Shown here piece after piece: positions 1 to 10,000 of a DNA stretch of 64,000 nt (its first letter is position 1; each line of letters begins with the position of its first letter). The stretch is from CAWAMR01 sp963783095 (GTDB lineage: Bacteria > Planctomycetota > Planctomycetia > Gemmatales > Gemmataceae). The notes beneath the pieces were generated by a model. It was not told the DNA's origin. It worked only from the letters and a program-made list of their open reading frames with translations, and made no database searches. The DNA lies in contig CAWAMR010000020.1 in NCBI GenBank assembly GCA_963783095.1, positions 62,001-126,000 on the forward strand. Direction: 5' to 3'. Position numbers and translations under genes: made by a program.

Positions 1-82
1 GCAGGTTCAGCACAAATGGCAAAGCCCCGGCACCGATGCCAAGGTCGCGAATGAAATCTCGCCGATTGCGATGGAAGGTCAC
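1..82 (-). CDS. N-terminus of a Tat-exported protein (runs off window)
   Basis: Only the first 27 codons are present. They read as a twin-arginine signal: a basic start with RRDF at about residues 7-10, then a Gly/Ala-rich stretch (GIGAGALPFVLNL). This pattern is typical of planctomycete DUF1501/DUF1552-type secreted proteins, but the mature domain is outside the window, so the family is not proven. The GTG at 82 is preferred because GGAG lies just upstream and an in-frame TAA lies further up, leaving no other start. It faces away from the transposase remnant next to it. Confidence 0.55.
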   Translation of the reverse strand, partial: MTFHRNRRDFIRDLGIGAGALPFVLNL

Positions 83-143
83 GTCGATTCTCCAGGTTAC
101 AAAAGCCCAAGCTTATCATAGTGCCGTGGGGCGGGGATCGTCA

Positions 144-1076
144 TCATTTCTCCACACGAATTTCCTGGTCGATGCGGTTGGCAAGGGCTTGGAGATCCTG
201 CTTGAACATGTGTTGCGTCGGACGCCGTTACTGCCGCCGCCGTCGCAGAGCAGCAGCAGCGAGTTGGCATCGCGGCCAGGCCGCATGTCCTTCGGTGGTC
301 CACCATTGGAAGAGGCTGTCGCAAGCAAATTCACTGGTGTCGTGACTGCCGCCCAAGTTGATGTAGCCCCGGTTGCGTTTGAGATCGAATATGCCATGCG
401 GAATGACATGGCCGTCGGCGAACGACGGATAATCGTGGTCGAACACTCGGATGGGTCGGGTCGTGAACGCTTGCCCGTCGCGATAAAAATCGCCCAAAAG
501 CTCGCGTTTTTTGGTGTCAACGCTGAGGATCGGATTGAGCGAGTCGAGGTAAATTTTCCGGTACAAGGAGATGGTTTCGAATTGCTGGTTGCGGTCGCGC
601 GAATAATCCATGGTTGTGATTTTGAGGCAATTGACGATGGCCGAGTTTGCTTGATCGAGGAGTTGTTCGACGATGGTGCGGTCGACCGGGGTGCCCAACT
701 TCGGCCATGCGGTCGGCGATGGCCTGACGGATAGGTTGGTCCATAAAGAGTCGGGCTTCATCGGATCGCCGGCAGTGTGATCTTCGAGAACCTTCTGAAA
801 GCTGGGCTGCAATTGCGGTTGGGTATCGATCAGGCGTTTGCGACCACCCCTTTTTTTCGGCACCGCTCGGGTGGAACATCGGGCAGGTCCGCAGAGATCG
901 AACTCGCCTTGCCGGATGGTTTTGGGGTCGCAGCCGAACAACTCGGAAATGTATTTGATGCCGCCATGCTCGAGTTTAGCGGCTTCGACCGCCGCATAAC
1001 GACGACGATCCTTCTCACGGAGAGAAGTGTACATCGTCTTCATCGTTTGCTCGACCTGCGGCGCATACGGAAACAT
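144..1076 (-). mobile_element. ISAzo13-family transposase remnant
   Basis: The conserved core of ISAzo13-family transposases (DDE type, often annotated as Rhodopirellula transposase) is readable: NxQFE near the middle, then SVDTKKRELLG, HVIPHGIFDL, a DT-EFA block and the D-GGSN motif. The frame changes at least three times (roughly 700-760, 290 and 200). After EIRV the usual C-terminal part (YPPYxSKYNPIEHR) is missing and a stop follows at 144, so the gene is truncated and surely inactive. Start chosen at the ATG at 1076, which has GGGAG upstream. I could not find flanking inverted repeats. Confidence 0.8.
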
Positions 1077-1215
1077 GGCAAGCTCCCATCCATGAGAACA
1101 CGATAGGCGAAGAACTCCATTTTCTATCGGTAAACTGAGCTTACCGTGATCGCTCAAAATCGGGAAATTGTTTCTCGAAGGTTGCTAAACTCTCTGCATT
1201 TTTTTGGAGTTGCAC

Positions 1216-1586
1216 TCAAGGCAGTTGCTCAATGGTTACCGAACCCCCTGGGACTACCTGGATCCGCAACTCCAAGCCCTGAAGCAAGGCCATACGAGGA
1301 GCGGCTGCGTGTCGGCAGCCTCGGCTTCCACAGTCCGCAACTGACCCTGCCAGACCACTGTCGCCACATAGACGTCAAAAGTCAGGAGACTTCCGTCTGC
1401 CAGTTGCCCCTGTTGCCGGCACAGCCACGGCAGTCCCAGCGCGGCGATGAGAGCAGGCGGCAGTGTCAGGAAGCCATTGAAGCCGGTGTCGATGACCGCT
1501 TCCAGTTCGCGCGGCTGACCACCGGCATCGTGGACGGTCAGCCGAACCGATGGCTCCAGGTCCGCGTTCACATTACCGGTCATCAT
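1216..1586 (-). CDS. Retropepsin-like aspartic protease (clan AA), frame change near the end
   Basis: A small protein with the catalytic signature DTGFNGFLTLP, as in single-domain retropepsin-like proteases of bacteria. It is preceded by a beta-rich stretch (VRLTVHDAGG) and followed by FDVYVATVVW, both usual in this family. Around 1292 the frame changes by one base; in the other frame the expected tail MALLQGLELRIQ is read to a TGA at 1216. Length after joining is about 123 residues, normal for the family. The ATG at 1586 overlaps the end of the upstream small gene, so the two are probably cotranscribed and may be a functional pair. Confidence 0.6.
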
Positions 1587-1859
1587 GTCCGGCATGCCTC
1601 GCGTGCGGGGGCCGAAGCGATGGACGGCCCCGTAGCCGATGCGGACGCACCAGATTTGGGCATCGGGATGGTCCCTCAACAATCGCTCGGAAGCGGCCAA
1701 GGAATCTTCGGCCATCTCAAAGGCTCCGGTTTCCACGTCGAGGGCCACGACCTTTCCGTTATTGCCCGCCTCCACCTGGGGGCGGACGTGCTCCTCGTAG
1801 AGTGCTGTTCCACGGCGGGCATGCTCTTCTTTGCTGTAGTGGGGTTGAGGTCTCGTCAT
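1583..1859 (-). CDS. Small hypothetical protein upstream of the protease
   Basis: About 90 residues starting with MTRPQPHYSKEEHARRG. The ATG at 1859 has a good AGGAGA site upstream. The protein is charged and soluble, without signal or membrane segment. The reading frame continues directly into the protease gene without a stop; in the next frame a TGA overlaps the protease ATG. I think the native arrangement is two overlapping genes with a one-base error here, but a true fusion is possible. The pairing with a retropepsin-like protein is seen in other bacteria; function unknown. Confidence 0.5.
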
Positions 1860-2005
1860 GGCTTGTCTCCTATAGATTTCGCTTCCTCCAGGGCGTTGGA
1901 AGACGCTACATATGCATAATATAGCCGAAAGAAAGAGGAAAGAATGCCGAATTCGGACGAACCGGATTGCTTGATTGTCAATCGACACGTTTGGTTCAGC
2001 ACCAT

Positions 2006-2276
2006 TCAACTTCGTTGTTGGTAATACTTCAACAACGTCTGTGCCGCATTGACGAGTCCTTTATCTTCGACATCCCAAATCGACTGCCAGTCGAGCAAGC
2101 AGGAAGTCCGGGAACCGACCCGATCGTTTGCCAAGCGGATCTACATGACAATGGCCTTCATAGCTATACCTGCCATCCGAACGAGCAGCGAACTGGAAAT
2201 CCCAGCACGGACCCATACCTCGAGTCCAGCAGAGTTCGATCTCGGTGATGCCCAACTCTCCCATGTTGTGCCTCAT
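2006..2276 (-). CDS. Hypothetical small protein, one frame change
   Basis: The ATG at 2276 overlaps the stop of the upstream gene (ATGA overlap), which makes translation coupling likely. The first about 55 residues are rich in Trp, Cys and aromatic residues (CWTRGMGPCWDFQF). Around 2100-2110 the frame changes; the other frame continues with LLDWQSIWDVEDKGLV and ends at 2006. The joined length is about 90 residues. I do not recognise a family. It is last in a row behind moxR and a membrane protein gene. Confidence 0.45.
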
Positions 2277-3067
2277 TCAAGATGAACGACAAAAGACGGA
2301 TACTCCTTCGCGGCAAATGCGTCGTTTGCCTTGGCAACGCGTTTGTACCACTCAGTGCGAGACATTACAACGGCACCGATCACGAATGTTAGAGGGACAC
2401 ACAAAATGCATAACCACACAATCCATGGCACCCAGAAGAAAACAACCAACGATGCGACGACGCTGAAAACCGCAAATGCCGCGATCCAGTTGTGCATTTC
2501 CCAAAGCCATTTCGCTCTTGGACCGACTTGCGATAGTAGCCACAAGTCGTATAAGCCTTCGGGAATCGCAGTCCGATAGACGCGTGCGGAATAAGTTCCT
2601 TCCGGGATAATTACTCTCTCGCACATTGTTGGATTCTTGTTAAAGAACCTCGAATTGTGTTTGAACATGTACTCCATGCCGCCAAAATATCCGACCCCGC
2701 TGACAACAAGGGTCGGGATTAACTCTTCATCACAGCAATGGACCATCAAATCGTCGGGAACCACGGCACGTACAAAAATTGCAACAGTGTATTCGCCGTC
2801 GCCATCACAGAGAAACCAAATAAACTTGCCTTGGTCGCGGAGGCTCTCGGCCAAAGTGATCGGGTCACTTTCGAGCATAGCATCAGCGTCATCCGGCAAG
2901 TTGTCCGGCCAGAATAGCACAATATTCGCCCCGTCGGTAGCGCCGCGTGCTGTGATCTTCATGGTTTCGTGAGTTTGGTACCGAAGAATATCCATATCTA
3001 ACACAAATGCAAAATGGCAACTCCATTCAAACCTTCCACCTTCCATTACTATTCTCTTCATCGCCAA
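2273..3067 (-). CDS. Hypothetical membrane protein with two TM segments
   Basis: A soluble N-terminal part of about 190 residues (includes WPDNLPDDADAML and a GVGYFGG stretch) is followed by a strongly hydrophobic hairpin at about residues 195-240 and a short basic/aromatic tail. No catalytic motif is visible. The first start in frame is a TTG at 3067; an ATG at 2995 (MDILRYQ) is an alternative and neither has a clear ribosome site. It begins 6 bases after the moxR stop and overlaps the next gene, so the three form an operon. Function unknown. Confidence 0.5.
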   Translation of the reverse strand: MAMKRIVMEGGRFEWSCHFAFVLDMDILRYQTHETMKITARGATDGANIVLFWPDNLPDDADAMLESDPITLAESLRDQGKFIWFLCDGDGEYTVAIFVRAVVPDDLMVHCCDEELIPTLVVSGVGYFGGMEYMFKHNSRFFNKNPTMCERVIIPEGTYSARVYRTAIPEGLYDLWLLSQVGPRAKWLWEMHNWIAAFAVFSVVASLVVFFWVPWIVWLCILCVPLTFVIGAVVMSRTEWYKRVAKANDAFAAKEYPSFVVHLE

Positions 3068-3073
3068 ACTCGT

Positions 3074-4060
3074 TCACGGCACCGGCAGCCGTTCCAGTAT
3101 TCGCCGAATCAGCTCTTCGGAACGCAATTCCTCGGCCTCCGCCTCGTATGAAACGAGTATGCGATGTCGCAACACATCCGGAGCGGTTATCTTGATGTCG
3201 TGCGGTGTTACGAAGCCCCGTCCTTCGAGAAAAGCGTTGGCCCGGCCCGCCCGAACCAGAGCAATCGTCGCTCTGGGGCTAGCTCCGTATTGGATCAGAC
3301 CCGTTAATTCCAAGCCATATTCCGCGGGCCGGCGCGTGGCGTGGATCAAGTCGACGATGTAATTCTTGATCTTCTCGTCCACGTAAATCTTGTCCACTGA
3401 CTCGCGCAGACTCAAGATATCATCGGGCTCCAGGATGGGCTGGACCTCAATATGGTGGGATACGCTGCCCATGCGATCCAGGATCATCAACTCTTCCGCT
3501 CTGTTGGGGTAGTTCAGGATCACCTTGAACATGAAGCGATCGACCTGCGCTTCCGGAAGCGGATAGGTTCCTTCCTGTTCCAACGGGTTTTGCGTGGCCA
3601 GAACCAGAAAGGGGGCCGGCAATGGAAAGGTCGTCTCGCCGATGGTTACCTGCTTTTCCTGCATGGCTTCCAGGAGCGCACTTTGCACTTTCGCCGGAGC
3701 CCGATTGATCTCGTCGGCCAGAATCACGTTGGCGAATATGGGGCCGCGTTTGACGGTGAAGTCGCCGGTGCGGGGATTGTAGATTTGTGTGCCCAAAACA
3801 TCGGCGGGCAAGAGATCGGGAGTGAACTGAATACGCCTAAAATCGAGTCGCAATGTGCGTGCCAGGGTACGGATCGCTAGCGTCTTCGCCAGACCGGGCA
3901 CGCCCTCCAATAGTACGTGGCCATCGGTCAAAAGACCCATGAGAAGGCGATCGATCAGCATGCGCTGACCGACCATCACCTTGGCAACCTCGTTGAAGAA
4001 CGGCTCAAGGCGTTCGCGCTGGTTGCGTATTTGTCGACTAATGTCGTCCGCTGAACTCAT
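3074..4060 (-). CDS. MoxR-family AAA+ ATPase
   Basis: Full-length (328 residues) AAA+ protein of the MoxR type. Walker A is GVPGLAKT at about residues 53-60, Walker B is ILADEINRAP near 110, followed by sensor 1 in LVLATQNPLEQEGTYPLPEAQ and the C-terminal lid with GASPRATIAL. MoxR proteins act as chaperone-like ATPases that mature metal enzymes or membrane complexes, usually with DUF58 and VWA partners. Here the usual partners are absent; a two-TM membrane protein follows instead. ATG at 4060 is preferred over the upstream in-frame start at 4099 because the family starts with this kind of helix. Confidence 0.9.
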   Translation of the reverse strand: MSSADDISRQIRNQRERLEPFFNEVAKVMVGQRMLIDRLLMGLLTDGHVLLEGVPGLAKTLAIRTLARTLRLDFRRIQFTPDLLPADVLGTQIYNPRTGDFTVKRGPIFANVILADEINRAPAKVQSALLEAMQEKQVTIGETTFPLPAPFLVLATQNPLEQEGTYPLPEAQVDRFMFKVILNYPNRAEELMILDRMGSVSHHIEVQPILEPDDILSLRESVDKIYVDEKIKNYIVDLIHATRRPAEYGLELTGLIQYGASPRATIALVRAGRANAFLEGRGFVTPHDIKITAPDVLRHRILVSYEAEAEELRSEELIRRILERLPVP

Positions 4061-4090
4061 GAATAAGACTCGATCCGGCGTAATCGTAAC

Positions 4091-4269
4091 GTAGGGCAAG
4101 CGTCCTCGCTTGCCTCGGGGAGCCGCGAAGACAAGCGAGACGCTTACCCTGGGTAAAGGTCGTCAAGGCAAGCGGGACGCTTACCCTACGTCAAGCAAGG
4201 CAAGCGGGACGCTTACTCTGGGTAAAAGTCGTCAAGGTAAGCGGGACGCTTACCCTACGTCAAGCAAGG
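4091..4269. repeat. Tandem and inverted copies of a short GC-rich repeat
   Basis: The divergent space between moxR and aroB is filled with copies of AAGCGGGACGCTTACCCT. A 69-bp unit starting at 4149 is repeated almost exactly at 4218, and related shorter or inverted pieces lie at 4095-4140. The unit itself can fold because AAGCG and CGCTT pair. This kind of interspersed repeat is common in planctomycete intergenic DNA. No gene fits here. Confidence 0.75.
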
Positions 4270-4342
4270 AAGTACGCACCTGCAAGCTCTGGTCCATATT
4301 ATGAACTTGGTGTGATGGCTCAAACTCGATGGACTCGCCGAC

Positions 4343-5428
4343 ATGCAGATGATTCGCGTCAATCTTGGTCCGCGGAGTTACGATATTGCCGTAACCGCCG
4401 GCGACGCGCCGGCCTTGTTGCCGTTTATCCGGACCCATCACGCCCAACTGACCTCGGCCTGTGTCGTCAGCGATGAGAATACGCTGCCGATTGCACTCGG
4501 CATTGCCGATCAGTTCGAGAAAGCCGGCATCCGGGTACGTTCGGCAACTTTGCCCGCCGGCGAGGGTACCAAGTGTCTCGAAATGGCTGCCCGCCTCTAC
4601 GATGATCTTGCCGATTTCCCTGCCGATCGGCAAACGCTCAGCGTCGCCGTTGGTGGCGGCGTGATCGGCGATCTTGCCGGGTTCGCCGCGGCAACCTACA
4701 ACCGAGGTTTGCCGCTATTGATGATCCCGACGACGCTCCTGGCGATGGTCGATAGTTCCGTGGGCGGCAAGGTTGGAATCAACCATCCACGCGGCAAAAA
4801 CCTGATCGGCGCGTTTCACCAGCCGATCGGCGTCTGGATCGATACCGAGACACTCACGACCTTGCCCGATCGCGAATATCGCAGCGGTCTTGCCGAAGTA
4901 GTCAAATACGGCGTCATTCAGGATGTCGACTTTTTCGCCTATCTGGAAGCGAATGTCGATGCCATCTTGCGCCGGGAGCCTGGCATTGTTCAATACGTGG
5001 TGGTGCGCTGTTGTCGCCTCAAGGCCGATGTCGTCGAGCAGGATGAACGCGAAGAAACGGGATTGCGCATGATCTTGAATTACGGGCATACCTTCGCCCA
5101 TGCCTTCGAGGCAATTGGCGGGTATGGTGCCTGGCTGCACGGCGAGGCCGTCGCCGCGGGAATGATTGCCGAAAGCAAACTTGCCGAGAAAATCGCCGGC
5201 ATCGACTCGGCAATCACGCAGCGGCAGGTTCAATTGCTCGGTCGATTCGGGTTGCCGATCGCGCCAAAATCGCATTGGTCGAGAGATGATCTCATCTTCA
5301 GTATGTACCGAGACAAGAAAACTCAAGCAGGGAAATTGCGCTTCATCTTGCCAACCTGTCTTGGCCAGGTGAAACTCTTCGACGATGTTCCGGAGTCGAT
5401 GGTTCGCGAGGTATTAACATCCTCATGA
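4343..5428 (+). CDS. aroB: 3-dehydroquinate synthase
   Basis: Shikimate pathway enzyme that converts DAHP to 3-dehydroquinate. The NAD-binding glycine motif GGGVIGDLAGF lies near residue 110, followed by the family block PTTLLAMVDSSVGGK and GKNLIGAFHQP. The zinc-binding histidines are in NYGHTFAHAFE and LHGEAVAAG. Length 361 residues is normal. Start could be the ATG at 4343 or the second ATG two codons later (MIRVN). Its stop overlaps the ATG of the GT87 gene. The frame is intact throughout. Confidence 0.95.
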   Translation: MQMIRVNLGPRSYDIAVTAGDAPALLPFIRTHHAQLTSACVVSDENTLPIALGIADQFEKAGIRVRSATLPAGEGTKCLEMAARLYDDLADFPADRQTLSVAVGGGVIGDLAGFAAATYNRGLPLLMIPTTLLAMVDSSVGGKVGINHPRGKNLIGAFHQPIGVWIDTETLTTLPDREYRSGLAEVVKYGVIQDVDFFAYLEANVDAILRREPGIVQYVVVRCCRLKADVVEQDEREETGLRMILNYGHTFAHAFEAIGGYGAWLHGEAVAAGMIAESKLAEKIAGIDSAITQRQVQLLGRFGLPIAPKSHWSRDDLIFSMYRDKKTQAGKLRFILPTCLGQVKLFDDVPESMVREVLTSS

Positions 5429-6669
5429 GTCCCTCGCGCCTGCAACAATTCATTGTCGATCGGCTCTTCTGGGTAAAGATCGCCACTGTCTGTCTGTGGT
5501 CCTCCTGGCTCATCTCCCTGGCACCGAGCGGCTTCCGCCGAGACATCGAAGGCAAACCCATCGGGACCGATCACATTGCTTTTTACTCCGCAGCTCGACT
5601 CATCACCGAGGGACGCGGAGATCGGATGTATGACTATGCGTTTCTCAGCGCCTACCAATCCGAACTGCTAGGCTGGCCCGGCGGACTCGATGCCTACCGG
5701 AATCCGCCTTTCTACGCGCTACTCTACGTGCCGACGGCCCGTCTCCCCTATCTGGCAAGTTTCTGGATCTGGACTGCGATCAGTGCACTGTTTCTATGGT
5801 GCGGATTGAGGATCATCGGACCTTCCAGGCCGACAACGTATTTCGTTTGGGCGCTCAGTTTCTTCCCGGTGTTCGCTCTGTTCGGTTTTGGACAGAATAG
5901 CCTTTTGAGTTTTGGAATCTTTTGCGCGGTCTTCGGTTTGTTGCAGAAACAACGGCGATTTTTCGCAGGAATGATGGCGGGGTTACTGCTGTTCAAGCCG
6001 CAACTCTTGCTCGGCATCGTGGTCTGGTGGGCGATCGATTGCCGGCGCTATTGGCCGAGCATTTTGGGAGGCATTGCCACGTCGGCGATTTTGACCGCGA
6101 TCAGCTTTAGCGTCTTGCCGGACGAGACGTTTGAATACATCCGACGATTCCCCGAAATTGCGAAATTCGACGCCTTCTGGTTTTACCTCCTGCACACGCC
6201 GCGTGCTTTTGGGACGCTGATCTCATTCGATAACAAGGAAGTCGGTAACTGGACGGCAATCGTTTGCGGCAGCGCTGCAATCGCAGGTTTCATCGTTTTC
6301 TGGCGACGGCATGGCAACAACTTGCCGGTAATCTACGCAGGGATGATTTTCCTGACGCTTTGGGCGTCGCCGCACACGATGATTTACGAATGGTGCATCG
6401 TCGTGATCTCGGCAGTATTGCTTTGGGAACACGTACCGGGATATCGGGACACCTGGCTCCCGTTATTTGCCCTGGGCTGGGTCGTGATGTTTATCAGTAC
6501 GGAATTCAGTAAACGACAGTGGGAATGGACGTCCCATCCATCGAAGCCGGGGTTCGCCATTCAGCTCAGCGTACCGGTACTGGCGCTGATCGCGATCCTT
6601 GCTGCGCGCAGGTTGGGAACGTCAGAAAGCGAACCGATTCCTTCGGATACAAAAGCGCCGGCTCAATAG
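5425..6669 (+). CDS. GT87-type membrane glycosyltransferase (DUF2029)
   Basis: A 414-residue polytopic membrane protein with about nine hydrophobic segments. The N-terminal loop holds DHIAFYSAARLI and a YRNPPFYALL motif, and the middle holds LLFKPQLLLG, both typical of the GT87/DUF2029 family that transfers mannose or similar sugars from polyprenyl phosphate donors at the membrane. The ATG overlaps the aroB stop by four bases, so the two genes are translationally coupled, although no metabolic link is obvious. The C-terminal tail is short and polar. Confidence 0.8.
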   Translation: MSPSRLQQFIVDRLFWVKIATVCLWSSWLISLAPSGFRRDIEGKPIGTDHIAFYSAARLITEGRGDRMYDYAFLSAYQSELLGWPGGLDAYRNPPFYALLYVPTARLPYLASFWIWTAISALFLWCGLRIIGPSRPTTYFVWALSFFPVFALFGFGQNSLLSFGIFCAVFGLLQKQRRFFAGMMAGLLLFKPQLLLGIVVWWAIDCRRYWPSILGGIATSAILTAISFSVLPDETFEYIRRFPEIAKFDAFWFYLLHTPRAFGTLISFDNKEVGNWTAIVCGSAAIAGFIVFWRRHGNNLPVIYAGMIFLTLWASPHTMIYEWCIVVISAVLLWEHVPGYRDTWLPLFALGWVVMFISTEFSKRQWEWTSHPSKPGFAIQLSVPVLALIAILAARRLGTSESEPIPSDTKAPAQ

Positions 6670-6698
6670 CGGCGGTCAGAGGCCAACTCTCTTCGCCA

Positions 6699-6962
6699 TC
6701 ATTGCGGCGCGGGAACGCCGGCGCTGTCGTCCTCCAAAGCAGGCACTTCGCTCGACTCCGCAAGCGCTGCGAGTTCCTCCTTTGCCTGCTCGAAATGTTC
6801 GTCGAAAGAAGGCAGGGCTTTCTCGGTCTCTTTCGGATCGGCGCAGCTCGCCAGAACTGCCTGGCGTCTTTGCTGAACGATCATGCGGATGATGGCCTCG
6901 GGGTCAGTCGGTCCAATAGGGATATGGATCGTAGAAAAACAGAGAGAATCCAGAATCTTCAC
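6699..6962 (-). CDS. Small hypothetical protein
   Basis: An 87-codon frame with coding-like composition: acidic, Ala/Glu-rich and probably helical in its second half (EQAKEELAALAESSEV). It starts at a GTG whose ribosome site is weak; a later ATG (MIVQQRR) is an alternative. It lies convergent to the GT87 gene and divergent from the NRPS-like gene. No family recognised, and it may not be real. Confidence 0.35.
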   Translation of the reverse strand: MKILDSLCFSTIHIPIGPTDPEAIIRMIVQQRRQAVLASCADPKETEKALPSFDEHFEQAKEELAALAESSEVPALEDDSAGVPAPQ

Positions 6963-7078
6963 TCGATGCGCTTGAGAATCCCGCTCCTTTTGTGCTTTCC
7001 CGCATTCGGTGTTCTACAATCTCTTTGACCTTCCGTACTTGACTTTACTTCCAGTGATTGCCGCCGCACATTTGTGCA

Positions 7079-10000
7079 ATGGCTATGGTTGAAGCCGAGA
7101 ATTCCGTGGCCAGCCTTTCGAGCACCTTACATTCCGTAGTTACCAACAGCAGTTTCGTGCAATTGCCCACTGACTCGCAACGATCTGCGGCCAGCGGCTA
7201 CGAGCGCGCTACGCAAGCGCCCGCCCGTTGCCCCAGCTGACCGGCGAGGCCGAGTCCGCGTTGGTAGGTGCGCTGGTGCGCGCTGCTGTTTCGCTATACG
7301 CAGCAAGAAACGATCGGCCTCGATCTTTTTTTCGGCGATCCAGCTGCCAACTCGTGCCGCTACGCGAAACTTCACTGCATGGTCGCAGCGGATCAGCCTG
7401 TGAGCGCTACCGTGGGACAAGCTGCCGCTGAAATCGCTGTGCTGCGCGAAGCCGCGAGCGAGCATGATGGCAACGCCGGCAGCAACGTCGCCCTAAGCTT
7501 CGTGAGTACGGGCGATTGCCTCGATGAAACCGACCGGCACGATGTGCATTTCATTGTCCGCGCGGAGCCTGCCACGCTCGAGGTCGCCTACAACTCCCGT
7601 CTTTTCAAAGCGGCCACGATCGACCGACTCGCCGATGCGTTGGTGCGAGTGTTCGAGGCCACTCTCGATCGGCCCACGACTCCGATCTGTCATTTGCCGG
7701 TACTTTCTGCCGGCGATCTGCACACCATCACCGTTGACTGGGACAGCGGCTGCGCCGAGTATCCCGAGGAGCCGGTACACCGGGTGTTCGAGCGCCTGGC
7801 GCGTGAACGTCCCGAAGCCGTCGCGGCGAGTTTCGAGGGCAAAAGCCTGACCTACGGCGAGCTCGACGCGCAGAGCAGCCGGCTCGCTCATCACCTGATT
7901 GCCTGTGGCGTGCTGCCGGGCAGTGCGGTTGCGGTGTGCGTGCTGCCGTCACTCGACATCGTCGTGGCGTTTCTGGCGATCTGGAAAGCGGGTGCCGTTT
8001 ACGTGCCGCTCGATCCGACGCATCCCGAGGCGCTCATCGCCGCGATCCTCGACGAAGTGCAGCCTGCGGTCGTGTTGACTCAATCCAAGCTGCGGCCGCT
8101 GACCAATCCCCAGCGCCACGCGCAGTTCTGCTTCGACACCGACTGCGCTGCTCACGAAGTCGCTGCCGACCAGCGCACCCGCCGTGAAGGTCACACTCGA
8201 CGACCGGGCCTACGTACTCTATACCTCGGGCACCACGGGCAAGCCCAAGGGCGTCGATGCCCGGCACGCGAACCTTGCCCACTACATTCACGTCGCCCGG
8301 CAAAAGTACGCGCTTCCGACGCGACGACGTGTTCTGCTCGTTGGCCCGCTACACTTTCAGCATCAGTCTCTTCGAACTGGTGTTGCCGCTGAGTTGCGGT
8401 GCCAGCGTGAGGTTACTCGCGCACGACGACGTGCTCGCTCCGGACCGCCTCGCACAGACGCTCAGCCAGGTCACGGTCGTACATGCCGGTCCCAGCCTGC
8501 TCGGCAACTTGTTTCGCTATTTGCATCGAGCCCGTCGAGCCGACGGACCTTTCCGCGCATGCGTCATGCCTCGTCGGGCGGCGACCTGGTGCCGCCGACG
8601 GTGATCGAGGAGATGAAGCACGTCTTCGAGAACGCGGAGCTGTTCGTGATCTACGGCTGCACCGAAATCAGCTGCATGGGCTGCACGTACCCGATCAGCC
8701 GCGGCCAGAAGGTGACGCGCACCTTCGTCGGCAAACCGTTTCCGGACGTGGCCGTGCGCGTGACCGACCCGGATGGGAATCTCGTGCCTTTCGGCGCGGT
8801 GGGCGAAATCTGCTTCGCCGGCAAGGGCGTAGTGCACGGCTACCTGAATCGGCCGGAGCTTACCGCCGAGAAGTTCGTTGAGCGCGAGGGCCAGCGCTTC
8901 TACCAGACCGGGGACATGGGTCAGCTGCATCCCGATGGCAACGTCGAGATTCTCGGTCGCCGCGACTACCAGGTGCAGTTGCGCGGCATTCGGGTCGAAC
9001 TGCCCGGCATCGAGAACACGGTGCGCGAGATCGGCCTCGCCGAGCAGTGCGCGATGGTAGTGAAGAAGCTCGACGAGCAGGATGTCCGGCTGGTCGCGTT
9101 CGTGGTGAAGCCGCGGAGAAACTACCATTGCGGCCTTTCGGCACGTTCTGGCCGCGCACCTTCCGGATTACATGCTGCCGCAGGCCCTGGTGGTGATCGA
9201 TGCGCTGCCCGTCACGCGCAACGGCAAACTCGACCGCAACGCGTTGCAAGATTTGCCGTGGGAAAGAGCGGAGAACGAGGCCCCGCGCACGGCGCCTCGC
9301 ACCACCATCGAGCGTCAGATCGCGGCGGCATTTGCCAAGACGCTCGGCGTGGCCGAATGTGGGGCTCGACGACGATTTCTTCGATCGCGGCGGCCACTCG
9401 CTGCTGGCCGTGATGATGCTCCAGGAGCTTGAGAACACGCTCGGCTTGAATTTGTCGCCGGGCCTGTTGTTCGAGCACCCGACCGTGCGCGCGCTCGGCG
9501 AGCAGGCGCGCTGCTCGATGTCGCATATGCCACGGCCGATTCCGCTGAGCGAGGGCGCGGCAAGCCCCCATTGTACATGCTGCTCGGCGTGCAGCTGTAC
9601 CGCCCTTCGCCAGGCGGCTCGAAGGTCGATATTCGTTGTATGGCGTGTACTCCGGCGCGGGAGCTCGTGATGTTGGAATCTCCGGATAAAGCGCCTTCCG
9701 TTCCCGAATTGGCGAGCGATTACGTCGAGATCATTCGGCAGCATCAACCGACTGGTCCATACCGTATCGGCGGCATTTCGTTCGGCGGAATCGTGGCTTA
9801 CGAAGTCGCGCAGCAGCTGCGCGCAAGCGGCGCAGAAGTGGTTTTTGTCGGAATGATCGACGCCGTTTTGCCGGAAAGCGGCATGCGTTATCGCATCGGA
9901 CAGATCGCCCGACTGTTCTCGCTGCCTTTCCGAGACATATCTGCGCGTCGCTCGCCAAAGCGCATACAGCGGTGCCTGGCTGCATTGACGGGCTTGCGGC

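Noticed and set aside
1146..1919. 257-codon frame on the plus strand
   Set aside because: Antisense to the retropepsin-like protease gene and its partner; composition of a shadow frame.
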